Shown in pieces: positions 1 through 8,091 of a DNA stretch of 59,379 nucleotides. Source of the DNA: Desulfobacteraceae bacterium (lineage in GTDB: Bacteria; Desulfobacterota; Desulfobacteria; Desulfobacterales; Desulfobacteraceae); the NCBI GenBank assembly GCA_024225635.1, contig JAAEMK010000018.1, forward strand, positions 1-59,379, given 5' to 3'. Below the pieces are notes generated by a model. It saw only the letters and a program-made list of their open reading frames with translations. It was not told the DNA's origin and did not search any database. The translations under genes and the position numbers were made by a program. Position 1 is the stretch's first letter, and each line of letters opens with the position of its first letter.

Positions 1-6
1 AACTAT

Positions 7-127
7 GGGGACAGTTCAAGATATGGAGACAGAATAAAATCAGTCCCCAGCTGAGCAAAACTCATTTACTCGCAACGGATTGGGGACAGATTTAATGTCC
101 TCGGGGACAGATTTGAAATCTGTCCCC
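7..127. repeat. REP-like palindromic repeat cluster 1
   Basis: Several copies of a GGGGACAGATTT arm lie here, some alone and some facing their inverse AAATCTGTCCCC. The copy at 103-127 is a near-perfect 25-bp palindrome and the copy at 7-49 is degenerate. They lie directly upstream of the 5S rRNA. The same unit recurs at 326-460 and 1495-1604. Such short palindromes resemble REP sequences moved by Y1 (RAYT) transposases; no such transposase gene is in the window, so the mobiliser is inferred. Confidence 0.85.
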
Positions 128-144
128 ATAAACAGCCAAGTTTA

Positions 145-262
<118 letters not shown>

Positions 263-270
263 TATCTTCA

Positions 271-315
271 TAAAAAGCCCTGATCATGTAACCATGGTCA
301 GGGCTTTTTCTATTT
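271..315 (+). terminator. Intrinsic terminator after 5S rRNA
   Basis: AAAAAGCCCTGA and TCAGGGCTTTTT form a long stem around a short loop, followed by a T-rich tract. It sits just after the 5S gene and so ends the rRNA operon. Confidence 0.85.
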
Positions 316-325
316 TTAGGACTAT

Positions 326-465
326 GGGGACAGATTTCAAATCTGTCCCCGGATGAGGTTTCGAATCTGTCCCCGGATGAGGTTTTTAAATCCGTTCCTG
401 TTGTCATGCGCTTTGGGGACAGATTTATAAATCTGTCCCCGTTGTCCAATCTGTCCCCGTTGTCC
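326..465. repeat. REP-like palindromic repeat cluster 2
   Basis: This holds complete palindromes at 326-350 and 415-440, plus partial AATCTGTCCCC arms between and after them, separated by short GGATGAGGTT-type spacers. The right end of the cluster encodes the last residues and stop codon of the phosphagen kinase on the minus strand, so a repeat has replaced the native end of that gene. Confidence 0.85.
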
Positions 466-1474
466 TGATGATGGCGCACACGCCCCGGTGAAGGGTCTCT
501 ATGCACTGTTTTTCCGTTATGCCGAGCCGCTGCCGGTTGCTGATGTCAACGATTCCATCCAGAACTTCTGTCTTTTCCCCATGGCTTCCACGGATTTGAA
601 GATTGTATTTCTCGGCTGTTGTATTGAGAAGCGCCCGTTGATTATTAAAATCCGGTAAATGCATATGGACCCCGGCCCTCATTCCCGTTCCAAGGTTGGA
701 GGGGCAGGAAGTGAGATAGCCAAGCCTTGGATCACGGGCAAAGGTCAACCGCTTTTCAAGAAAAACAAGGGCCCTGGAGAGGCGGTCGAAGGTCCCCATC
801 ATATCACCGCTCTTGTCCATTGATATGATTCTCAGGTGATCCTCTTCATTGATCCAGACAGCAAACTTCTGGTTATTTGATACGAAAATTCCCCTTGAAT
901 CGGGCCAGTCCCTGTTAATCCCGGCTGCTTCCATGAATCGGTCTCCCTTTTCAAAGAGCAGATGTTTTTGGGCAAGTTCTTTTCGTTTGGCACCGGTCAG
1001 CTCACCCAGGGGGTAATAGCTTCCCCCAAGGTCGCCTTTTAACTCCTGAAGCGCGTTGACGGTCCGTTCCTCCACTTTTTCGCGGTCCGTTGAACCGACC
1101 AGCGGCGGAAACGGAAGGTTCGCAATGTTTCTTGCAACGCGAATTCTGAATGAACGGACCCGGCCGCTGGAAAGCACGGAATCAGAAAGATCCGGCCTGG
1201 TAAGGTCTGACCTGTGAATGGGAGACCCAGGGCAACCATGGTAAGATTCGATGACCGGATCAAAAATTTTTGAAAAGGTCCGGTATGATTCTGCATCTCC
1301 AGCATAAATACCAATGGAGGAGTCAGGGTTTTGGATGCCTGATTGGATCGCCTGCTCCAGGGTGAATTCGTTTTTTGTTCGTTTCCCTTTGAGGTCATTG
1401 AAAAGAGCGGGGGTGAGGTGCTCCTTCACAAGGGAGACCGCGTTTTCGGGAAAAAGGGGGTTGATGTCGGTCAC
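425..1474 (-). CDS. Phosphagen (arginine-type guanidino) kinase
   Basis: This is an ATP:guanido phosphotransferase, the family that moves phosphate between ATP and a guanidino compound as an energy buffer. The 349-residue product has the N-terminal helical domain (about 10-80), the signature CPSNLGTG with its catalytic-site Cys (257-264), an NEEDH-type motif (WINEEDH, 207-213), RDWPDSRGIF (188-197) and a C-terminal GIVDISNRQRLG segment (307-318). The start is GTG, with AAGGA about 10 nt upstream. The last dozen residues (TTGTDWTTGTDL) are translated REP-like repeat, replacing the usual terminal helix end; catalytic parts are intact. REP-like clusters flank both ends. The family is mainly animal and rare in bacteria. 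Arginine is the likeliest substrate, but taurocyamine or creatine cannot be excluded by eye. Confidence 0.9.
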   Translation of the reverse strand: MTDINPLFPENAVSLVKEHLTPALFNDLKGKRTKNEFTLEQAIQSGIQNPDSSIGIYAGDAESYRTFSKIFDPVIESYHGCPGSPIHRSDLTRPDLSDSVLSSGRVRSFRIRVARNIANLPFPPLVGSTDREKVEERTVNALQELKGDLGGSYYPLGELTGAKRKELAQKHLLFEKGDRFMEAAGINRDWPDSRGIFVSNNQKFAVWINEEDHLRIISMDKSGDMMGTFDRLSRALVFLEKRLTFARDPRLGYLTSCPSNLGTGMRAGVHMHLPDFNNQRALLNTTAEKYNLQIRGSHGEKTEVLDGIVDISNRQRLGITEKQCIETLHRGVCAIIRTTGTDWTTGTDL

Positions 1475-1494
1475 TCTGCTATTGTCCTTAATTT

Positions 1495-1604
1495 GGGGAC
1501 AGATTTAAAATCTGTCCCCGGTCCTGGTTTTAAATCTGTCCCCGTTCGTGGGTTTAAAAATCTGTCCCCGGTCCTCCCGTTCGTGGATTTAAAAATCTGT
1601 CCGC
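1495..1604. repeat. REP-like palindromic repeat cluster 3
   Basis: A full palindrome lies at 1495-1519, then three or more half-copies ending AAATCTGTCCCC with GTCCTGG or GTTCGTGG spacers. The cluster begins only 20 bp upstream of the phosphagen kinase start codon, inside its 5' leader or promoter region. Confidence 0.85.
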
Positions 1605-1659
1605 GATCGTGGTCTGTAGGGAATGCCGCCCTGGCGGCGGCAAAAAATATTTGAGTAAG

Positions 1660-1845
1660 CTACCTGAACGATGATTTCTGGGAAGAAATACCCCGTGCAA
1701 GTACTGTCCTGACCTCGTCGAGGCGTTTACATCTGTCATAACATTCCGGAATGCTTTTTCGCTCTTCGCAGGTGAGGCAGGGACTTCTTTTAAGATATCC
1801 CAGTTCAAAGTCAAAAACATCTCTTTTTTTCGGATTTTCAATCAT
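1660..1845 (-). CDS. Small Cys-rich protein, probable metal site
   Basis: This 61-residue product was not recognised as a named family. It has four cysteines in a CxxC-N8-CxxxC pattern (residues 23, 26, 35, 39), which suggests a small zinc or Fe-S site, followed by a charged helix (RLDEVRTVLARG). The ATG at 1845-1843 has an AGGACAGG ribosome-binding sequence at a suitable distance. It lies upstream of, and on the same strand as, the phosphagen kinase, with repeat cluster 3 between them. It could be spurious because of its size, but the Cys spacing and ribosome-binding site argue for a real gene. Confidence 0.5.
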   Translation of the reverse strand: MIENPKKRDVFDFELGYLKRSPCLTCEERKSIPECYDRCKRLDEVRTVLARGISSQKSSFR

Positions 1846-1973
1846 TTTTCCTGTCCTGAAAACGGTGATGAGTTTATCGGAAAAATATATCAGTTCATTG
1901 ATACGAGGTCAATAATGGAATGCAATTCATGAATTTTGTTGTTTTTTCTTGTCGAGAATAGATGGGTGTGATA

Positions 1974-2015
1974 AGTGTTCATAAAAGATAGCACCTATCT
2001 CATGGTTCGCACACT
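1974..2015. promoter_or_regulatory. Nested dyad, probable TetR operator
   Basis: The inner arms AGATAG/CTATCT (1986-2000) have a 3-bp centre. Outer arms AGTGT (1974-1978) and ACACT (2011-2015) lie around the same axis. The dyad ends about 20 bp before the tetR start, which fits autoregulation; this is inferred from symmetry and position only. Confidence 0.5.
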
Positions 2016-2035
2016 ATACTCAGGAGGGTTTTACA

Positions 2036-2650
2036 ATGAACACAGAATCCAGATTCGCCGAACTCAAGGAGCGGGAGAGGGAGGCAAGAAAACAGATCAT
2101 TATTGAATCTGCTCTGTCCCTTTTTGCCAAGAAACCTTTTTATGATGTAGGGATGAGGGATGTGGCAGACGAGGCAGGTGTCTCCCCGGCAACACTCTAC
2201 CGCTATTTCCCAAGCCAGGAGGATCTGTTCATCGAGGCGTTTCTCCAGGATATTTCCGCGGTCAGCTCCGAATTCAAGGCCATGGTCAAGAGCGATAAGC
2301 CCGCGACCATAGAGGATTTTGCCCTGGCCTATGTGGATCATCTTTTCCAGAACGAATCCACCTTTCAGATGATGACCTATCTTATGCTCAAGGATAACCT
2401 GGCAAACCCGGCCATGGGCAAGTTTGATTCGGTTACCAAGATCTTTTTCGACGGATTTTCCGAGCTTCTCGAGCGCTACGGCGTAAAAAAGGACATACGG
2501 ATTTACGCCCACTCTTTCATCGCCTCAATGACCGGCATCATCATGACTTTCAGGAATCACCCCATCAAGAAAAGAGAGACCATCCGGGAACACATCCTCC
2601 GGCTGACCAGTATTACAGCAGAGCTGTATCGCAAAGAGCTTATTGATTGA
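2036..2650 (+). CDS. TetR/AcrR family transcriptional regulator
   Basis: This is a DNA-binding repressor-type protein of 204 residues, normal for the family. The N-terminal helix-turn-helix (about 15-60) reads IIESALSLFAKKPFYDVG then VADEAGVSPATLYRYF, the classic TetR pattern. The rest is an all-helical ligand or dimer domain without recognisable specificity. A strong AGGAGGG ribosome-binding site sits about 7 nt before the ATG, and a dyad operator lies just upstream. The next gene (moxR) is 127 bp downstream on the same strand, so co-transcription is possible, but the ligand and regulon are unknown. Confidence 0.9.
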   Translation: MNTESRFAELKEREREARKQIIIESALSLFAKKPFYDVGMRDVADEAGVSPATLYRYFPSQEDLFIEAFLQDISAVSSEFKAMVKSDKPATIEDFALAYVDHLFQNESTFQMMTYLMLKDNLANPAMGKFDSVTKIFFDGFSELLERYGVKKDIRIYAHSFIASMTGIIMTFRNHPIKKRETIREHILRLTSITAELYRKELID

Positions 2651-2777
2651 TCAGGTTGTAACTGCTTTATCATTCTTTTCTGCATTTCATTTTTTTCGAT
2701 TCTTGACACCAGCCTCAACCGTCAATATATTTATCCGAAAAAAGATAACGGCGATAGCCTTTGACGATTGAGGAATT

Positions 2778-3752
2778 ATGGAGCAGCTGAAAAGAGATAT
2801 TGAAGAGCAGCATCTGCTGATTAGCAGAATACGAAAAGAGATAGCAAAAGAGCTTGTCGGGCAGCAGAACCTTGTGGACGGACTCCTGGCAGGGGTTTTA
2901 TCAGGGGGCCACATCCTCATCGAGGGCGTTCCCGGGCTTGCAAAGACAAGCGCCGTAAAAGCCCTTGCTTCAACCATACGGGCGGATTTCAAACGGATTC
3001 AGTTTACCCCGGATCTATTGCCTGCAGACCTCATCGGAACAGAGATCTACAGACCCAAGGCCGGAGATTTCATAACGAGGAAAGGTCCGCTTTTCAACAA
3101 TATCATCCTTGCCGACGAGATTAACAGGGCGCCTTCCAAGGTTCAGTCCGCCCTGCTGGAATCCATGCAGGAGAAGCAGGTAACCATCGGGGACGCCACC
3201 TACGAGCTTCCAACGCCTTTTCTCGTCCTTGCCACCCAGAACCCCATTGAGCAGGAGGGGACCTACCAGCTTCCCGAGGCCCAGGTTGACCGGTTCATGC
3301 TCAAGATCCTCATTGATTACCCGGACAGGACCCAGGAACTTGAAATTTTGAAGAAAACCGGGTTTGGCACCAGCGATCCCATTGAGTCTGTCATCGATCC
3401 CGGCCAGCTTGGGGAGATGGCAAGGCTGGTAAAAGAGATCTACGTTGATGACAAGCTGAAAGAGTATATTGTTGATATTGTCCTGGCTACCCGGCAGCCT
3501 GAAAAATACGGCATGGACATTGGGGAGTATGTTGAATTCGGCGCTTCCCCACGGGCCACGATTTCCCTGGCCCAGATGGCCCGGGTGACCGCTTTTCTCC
3601 AGGGCAGGGCCTATGTGACCCCCCAGGATATTAAAATCGCCGCTCCCGATGTGCTGCGTCACCGGATCATTCTTTCATTCGAGGCCGAAGCCGAGGATGT
3701 TTCCACCGATGAGATCATTAAAACCGTGTTTGATTCCGTTGAGGTCCCTTAG
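2778..3752 (+). CDS. moxR: MoxR family AAA+ ATPase (Bat operon)
   Basis: MoxR AAA+ ATPases act as chaperone-like partners of VWA-domain proteins. The 324 residues show Walker A GVPGLAKT (50-57), Walker B IILADE (109-114), the NRAPSKVQSALLESMQE segment typical of MoxR, sensor ATQNP, and the C-terminal lid. It starts a co-directional run of six tightly spaced genes (DUF58, small membrane protein, BatA, BatB-C, BatD-E), the order found in Bacteroides-type aerotolerance (Bat) loci. Its likely role is remodelling or metal loading of the VWA complexes at the cytoplasmic membrane. A poor ribosome-binding site precedes the ATG. Confidence 0.95.
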   Translation: MEQLKRDIEEQHLLISRIRKEIAKELVGQQNLVDGLLAGVLSGGHILIEGVPGLAKTSAVKALASTIRADFKRIQFTPDLLPADLIGTEIYRPKAGDFITRKGPLFNNIILADEINRAPSKVQSALLESMQEKQVTIGDATYELPTPFLVLATQNPIEQEGTYQLPEAQVDRFMLKILIDYPDRTQELEILKKTGFGTSDPIESVIDPGQLGEMARLVKEIYVDDKLKEYIVDIVLATRQPEKYGMDIGEYVEFGASPRATISLAQMARVTAFLQGRAYVTPQDIKIAAPDVLRHRIILSFEAEAEDVSTDEIIKTVFDSVEVP

Positions 3753-3759
3753 AGCGTAA

Positions 3760-4638
3760 ATGATTCCAAGGGAGATAATAAAAAAGATAAAGCGGATCCA
3801 CATCAAGAGCAGCCGCTCGGTTAACTCGATCATGGCGGGTCAGTACCGTTCCGTATTCAAGGGCTCGGGCATCGAGTTTGAAGAGGTTAGGGAGTACAGT
3901 CCCGGGGACGAGATCAAGGCCATTGACTGGAAGGTGTCGGCACGGCTCGGCAGGCCGTTCATTAAACTCTACCGGGAGGAGCGCGAAAGCGTAGTCATGC
4001 TTCTCATCGACATGAGCGCTTCCCAGGGCTTTGGCACCTTTTCCGGCCTGAAGCTTGAAAAGGCGGCCGAGGTTGCATCGGTCCTTGCCTTTTCCGCCAT
4101 CAAGAATAACGACAAGGTGGGGGTGATATTTTTCACCGACCGCGTTGAGAAGTATATCCCTCCCCAGAAGGGGACGGGGCATATCTGGCGGCTGATCAAG
4201 GAGATCTTCACCTTTGTTCCCGAGGGAAAGGGAACCTGCCTTGCGGCTGCCCTGGACTATCTCGCCAAGGTCGCAAGAAAGCGAACCACAACCTTTATCC
4301 TCTCTGATTTCCTGGATTCCGGTTTTCAGAAAAGCCTCAGGACCGCTCTCCAGCGCCATGAGCTGATATCCGTTCTACTTTATGACGAGGGAGATTTTCA
4401 CCTTCCTGAACAGGGGATTGTCAGCCTGTCCTGCTTTGAGACCGGAAAAGAATTGTTTCTGGACGCCTCGGATAAACGCACACGGGCCTATTATGAGGGC
4501 CGGAAAAAGGCCCGGCACCGCGCCATCCTCGAGATCCTCAAGAAGAACGGGGTTGATTCAGTTGAGATGGAAACAGGCGCATCTGTGTCGGACGTGCTTC
4601 AGTGTTATTTCCGGAACAGAGAGCGGAGGAAGCTATAG
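3760..4638 (+). CDS. DUF58 domain protein
   Basis: This 292-residue protein has the DUF58 hallmark YSPGDEIKAIDWKVSARLG (residues about 46-64) and a VWA-like fold in its second half (LLIDMSASQG, with a DxSxS-like metal-site segment). It lacks membrane segments at the N terminus, so it is the soluble DUF58 type. It starts 8 bp after moxR and its stop abuts the next ATG, so translation is likely coupled. DUF58 proteins accompany MoxR in nearly all Bat-type operons; the biochemical function is not established. Confidence 0.9.
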   Translation: MIPREIIKKIKRIHIKSSRSVNSIMAGQYRSVFKGSGIEFEEVREYSPGDEIKAIDWKVSARLGRPFIKLYREERESVVMLLIDMSASQGFGTFSGLKLEKAAEVASVLAFSAIKNNDKVGVIFFTDRVEKYIPPQKGTGHIWRLIKEIFTFVPEGKGTCLAAALDYLAKVARKRTTTFILSDFLDSGFQKSLRTALQRHELISVLLYDEGDFHLPEQGIVSLSCFETGKELFLDASDKRTRAYYEGRKKARHRAILEILKKNGVDSVEMETGASVSDVLQCYFRNRERRKL

Positions 4639-5205
4639 ATGCAGGAATTTTACGACAGTCATGACATTCACGACATCCGGCCCCCGGTGCCGGTGGGGAT
4701 GGACCCTCTCGTCATGAGGGTTGCCCTGATTTTATTGATCCTGCTTCTCCTGGCATGTGCCGGTTTTTTTCTTTACCGCTGCCTGAAACGGCGAAAGGCC
4801 GGGAATTCTGCGGATCTGCCCCTGCTGCCATTGCCCCTTCCGCCGAATGAAGCGGCCCTGAAGGCCCTGGACTCCCTCGGGGATCTCATGCTGGGGGCGC
4901 CAAGGCTCTACTACTTCAGGCTCACCGAGATCGTGAAACGTTTCATTGGCAGGCAATTTGATCTGGGGGCGCCCGAGATGACCACCCAGGAGCTTGTTTT
5001 TTCCATCAGGGACCTTGGGATTGACAAGGGGCTTCTGGCCGACACCAGGGAGTTCCTTCTCTTTTCAGACACCATCAAGTATGCCGGAGAAGATCCGTCG
5101 CCATCCATGATGCAGGGGCATGGGGCGTTTGTCAGAAAATTCATTGTTGCGGTTGCTTCAGCAAGTAATGGGACCGGGCAGCAGGAGGGTGGTTCCAATG
5201 TTTAG
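4639..5205 (+). CDS. DUF4381-like membrane protein of Bat operon
   Basis: This 188-residue protein has a short proline-rich start (HDIRPPVPVG), one membrane helix (about residues 24-47) followed by CLKRRK, and a cytoplasmic helical domain. This is the usual small protein between DUF58 and BatA in MoxR/Bat operons (DUF4381-like). The ATG follows the DUF58 stop codon directly, and its 3' end overlaps batA by 8 bp. Function is unknown; a scaffold for the VWA proteins is plausible. Confidence 0.75.
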   Translation: MQEFYDSHDIHDIRPPVPVGMDPLVMRVALILLILLLLACAGFFLYRCLKRRKAGNSADLPLLPLPLPPNEAALKALDSLGDLMLGAPRLYYFRLTEIVKRFIGRQFDLGAPEMTTQELVFSIRDLGIDKGLLADTREFLLFSDTIKYAGEDPSPSMMQGHGAFVRKFIVAVASASNGTGQQEGGSNV

Positions 5206-6196
5206 GTTTGCCTCTCCGGTTTTTCTTGCCCTGCTGGTTGCCGTTCCCCTGCTGCTCCTGTTCAGGGCCGGGAAGTCGAAAAACGTAAGCGTCAGAACCT
5301 CCGATCTGTCGTGGTTGAAAGATTCGCCGGTCACGCTGTTTGTCCTTTTCTCCCGGGCCCTGCCCCTGGTCAAATATTGCGGCCTCGTTTTTTTGATCAT
5401 AGCCCTGGCAAGGCCCCAGTGGGGTACCAAAAAGATGAACGTTAAGACAGAGGGGATTAACATCATCCTTGCCCTGGACCTTTCCGAGAGCATGGCGGCC
5501 CTTGATTTCAAACTGGACGGCAGCATCGTCACCCGCCTGGATGCGGTGAAGAGCGTGGTCAAGGAGTTTATCATGAAGAGGGACGGTGACAGGATCGGCA
5601 TGGTGGTATTCGGTTCCCAGGCCTTTACCCAGCTTCCCCTGACCAGGGACTATGATACCCTTTCCTTTGTGCTGGACAGGCTGAAAATTGGGGCCGCGGG
5701 TCCCAGCACGGCCATTGGGGACGCCATTGGCATTTCCCTGAAGCGCCTTGAGGATATAGAAAGCAAATCAAACATCATTATTCTTTTGACAGACGGCAAG
5801 AGCAACAGCGGAGAGATTTCTCCCATGGCCTGTGCCGACATCGCGAAACAACGGAATGTAAAGGTCTATACCATTGGTGTGGGGCGGAAGGGCAAGGCGC
5901 CGTTTCTGGTGAACGACCCCCTGTTCGGGGAACGGTATGTCTACCAGCGGGTGGACATGGACCATGAAACCCTGAAGCAAATTGCCGGCCGGACCGGGGG
6001 AGAATTTTTCGCTGCCGGCGACACCGAGTCCCTGGGAAAGATCTATGATATCATCGACTCCCTGGAGAAAACCGAGGTGGAGGTCAAGGCCTGGGCCGAG
6101 TATGATGACCTTTACGTCTGGTTTGCGGCGGCAGGCGCAATCCTTCTCTGTTCCACCGTTCTTCTTTCAAATACACGATTGTTAAGGATTCCGTAA
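5198..6196 (+). CDS. batA: BatA, VWA domain membrane protein
   Basis: This is a membrane-anchored von Willebrand A protein of 332 residues. Two N-terminal membrane segments (about 5-22 and 55-72) precede a VWA domain with MIDAS motif DLSES (94-98), and a final membrane helix lies near 305-325. The start at 5198 is chosen because AGGAGGG lies 8 nt upstream and the ATG overlaps the previous stop; a longer reading from 5120 would lie inside the previous gene. With BatB it probably forms a periplasmic/membrane complex of the Bat system, linked to aerotolerance or stress survival in other bacteria. Confidence 0.9.
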   Translation: MFRFASPVFLALLVAVPLLLLFRAGKSKNVSVRTSDLSWLKDSPVTLFVLFSRALPLVKYCGLVFLIIALARPQWGTKKMNVKTEGINIILALDLSESMAALDFKLDGSIVTRLDAVKSVVKEFIMKRDGDRIGMVVFGSQAFTQLPLTRDYDTLSFVLDRLKIGAAGPSTAIGDAIGISLKRLEDIESKSNIIILLTDGKSNSGEISPMACADIAKQRNVKVYTIGVGRKGKAPFLVNDPLFGERYVYQRVDMDHETLKQIAGRTGGEFFAAGDTESLGKIYDIIDSLEKTEVEVKAWAEYDDLYVWFAAAGAILLCSTVLLSNTRLLRIP

Positions 6197-6201
6197 GCAC
6201 A

Positions 6202-8082
6202 ATGAAGTTATCCAATCCCCATATGCTCTATCTTGTCTGGGTGGTGCTCCTGCTGGCAGGGGTGATCGTCTATGGCACCAGGAAACGGGCCAGAATTCTG
6301 GGCCGGTTTGCCTCGGCAAAGGCCTTTGAGGCCATTGCGCCCGGAGTGAAAACAAAAAAACGGTTGATTCGCGGGGTGTTGACCATTCTGGCCTTCCTCT
6401 GCCTGGTTGCCGCCCTGGCGGGCCCCCTGGTGGGATTCAGGTGGGAAACGGTTGAACAGAAGGGGGTGGATATCATGATCTGCCTCGATCTTTCCAGGAG
6501 CATGCTGGCCCAGGATATCAAACCGTCCCGCCTGGAGCGGGCAAAGCGTGAGATCCTCGATCTTTTGGGAATGATGAAGTCCGACAGGGCAGGGCTTGTG
6601 GCCTTTGCGGGTAAAGCCATCCTTCAATGCCCGCTGACCATGGATCACGGCGCTTTTAATATCTTTTTGAACGCCCTGGAACCTGACTATCTTCCCGTGG
6701 GCGGCACTGATATCGGCGGTGCCATTGACACGGCCCTTTCCGGGTTTGAAAAGGAGCAGGTGTCTGAAAAGGCGATCATTCTCATCACCGACGGCGAAAA
6801 CACCTCGGGAGTCCCCCTGGAGGTTGCAAAGAAGGCGGCCCGGGAAAATGTCAGGATTTTCTGTATCGGTGTGGGCAGCGAGGCCGGGGCCCCTGTCCCG
6901 GACGTAAACGGCGGGTTTAAGAAGGACGGCCAGGGCCGGATCGTGATTTCAAAAGTTGATGACAGCGGGTTGGAAAAAATTGCGTCAACGGCCCGGGGTG
7001 TGTATGTGCGCTCCGATGCCGGGGACATGGATCTTGACCTGATTTACGACCGGGAAATCAGGGGCAGGATGGAAAAAAAGACCTTGAAGAGCGGCAAGCG
7101 AAAGGTGTGGGAGAACAGGTTTCAATGGTTTCTTTTTCCGGCCGTTGTGCTGTTGTTGATTGAAACAATGCTTGCGGACAACCGGCGGGGCATCTTTTTT
7201 TCCCTTCTATTTGCCGCTGTGCTTTTGGGGTCAACCCCGGCACCCGGTTTTGCCGGTGCTTCGAAAAGCGTTCAAAAGGGGATCGAAGCCTACCAGGCCG
7301 GGGAATATGAACGGGCGGAAAAGCATTTCATCGATGCCCAGCTGGACCGGCCCGAGATGGCTGAACTCTACTACAACATCGGAAGCGCCGCCTATAAAAA
7401 AGGCGATTATGAAGCTGCCGTCAAGAATTTCACCCGGGCCGGGGAAACCGATGATTCAAATCTCAAGGCCAAGGCCGGGTACAACCTTGGCAATGCGTTA
7501 TACCGTTCCGGAAGGATTGAAGATGCTATAAAGGAATATGAAGGGGTGCTCTCCCTTGCGCCAGGTGACACCGAGGCAAAGGAAAACCTTGAGTTTGTGA
7601 AGAAAAAGCTCAAGGAACGGAAAAAGCAGCAGAAAGAGAATAAGAACAAAGATCAGCAGAACGATAAGCAGAATAAAGATCAACAGGACAAAGGCCGGCA
7701 AGGGCAGAACAAGCCCGGGAATAACAAGCCCGGGGATAACAAGGACGGGGATAGCAAGGACGGGAACAAAGACCGGCAGCAGAACAAGCCGTCTGATTCC
7801 AATCCCAAAGGTTCCGGAAAATCTGAAAATTCCAAATCCGGGGAGCAGCCTGGTGATCCCCGGGACAAGCAGGACAACGCTTCCCAATCTCCGGATGACA
7901 AGCCGGAAAAACAGGACGCCGGCAAAGAGCAGGCCCGCCAACAGTCTCCCCCGGAGAACGGGCAGGGCGCCGTGGATCAGCAGGCCCGGGCCCGGGAAAG
8001 AATGCTCAACCGCCTTACGGACAAGCCTGGAAGAGCCATGATGCCGGCTTACGATAAAGGCCGTGTTGCCAAGGACTGGTAA
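6202..8082 (+). CDS. batB: BatB-BatC fusion: VWA plus TPR protein
   Basis: The 626-residue protein begins like BatB: membrane segments near 8-25 and 55-75, then a VWA domain with MIDAS DLSRS (95-99), then a membrane helix near 305-325. A second hydrophobic stretch (about 331-350, ending PGFAGA) resembles an internal signal sequence and leads into TPR repeats (about 355-465; YYNIGSAAYKKGDYEAA), as in BatC. The last part (about 470-600) is low complexity, rich in K, Q, N, D, G and P. BatB and BatC are usually separate genes; here they are one reading frame. The gene starts 5 bp after batA. Confidence 0.88.
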   Translation: MKLSNPHMLYLVWVVLLLAGVIVYGTRKRARILGRFASAKAFEAIAPGVKTKKRLIRGVLTILAFLCLVAALAGPLVGFRWETVEQKGVDIMICLDLSRSMLAQDIKPSRLERAKREILDLLGMMKSDRAGLVAFAGKAILQCPLTMDHGAFNIFLNALEPDYLPVGGTDIGGAIDTALSGFEKEQVSEKAIILITDGENTSGVPLEVAKKAARENVRIFCIGVGSEAGAPVPDVNGGFKKDGQGRIVISKVDDSGLEKIASTARGVYVRSDAGDMDLDLIYDREIRGRMEKKTLKSGKRKVWENRFQWFLFPAVVLLLIETMLADNRRGIFFSLLFAAVLLGSTPAPGFAGASKSVQKGIEAYQAGEYERAEKHFIDAQLDRPEMAELYYNIGSAAYKKGDYEAAVKNFTRAGETDDSNLKAKAGYNLGNALYRSGRIEDAIKEYEGVLSLAPGDTEAKENLEFVKKKLKERKKQQKENKNKDQQNDKQNKDQQDKGRQGQNKPGNNKPGDNKDGDSKDGNKDRQQNKPSDSNPKGSGKSENSKSGEQPGDPRDKQDNASQSPDDKPEKQDAGKEQARQQSPPENGQGAVDQQARARERMLNRLTDKPGRAMMPAYDKGRVAKDW

Positions 8083-8091
8083 AGGATAGAG

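Noticed and set aside
5120-5197. N-terminal extension of BatA
   Set aside because: It would lie inside the previous gene in another frame; the ATG at 5198 has a strong ribosome-binding site and starts just before the membrane helix.
7498-7941. Hydrophobic minus-strand reading frame opposite the BatB-BatC tail
   Set aside because: It mirrors the low-complexity K/Q/N/D codons of the real gene and has no start context.
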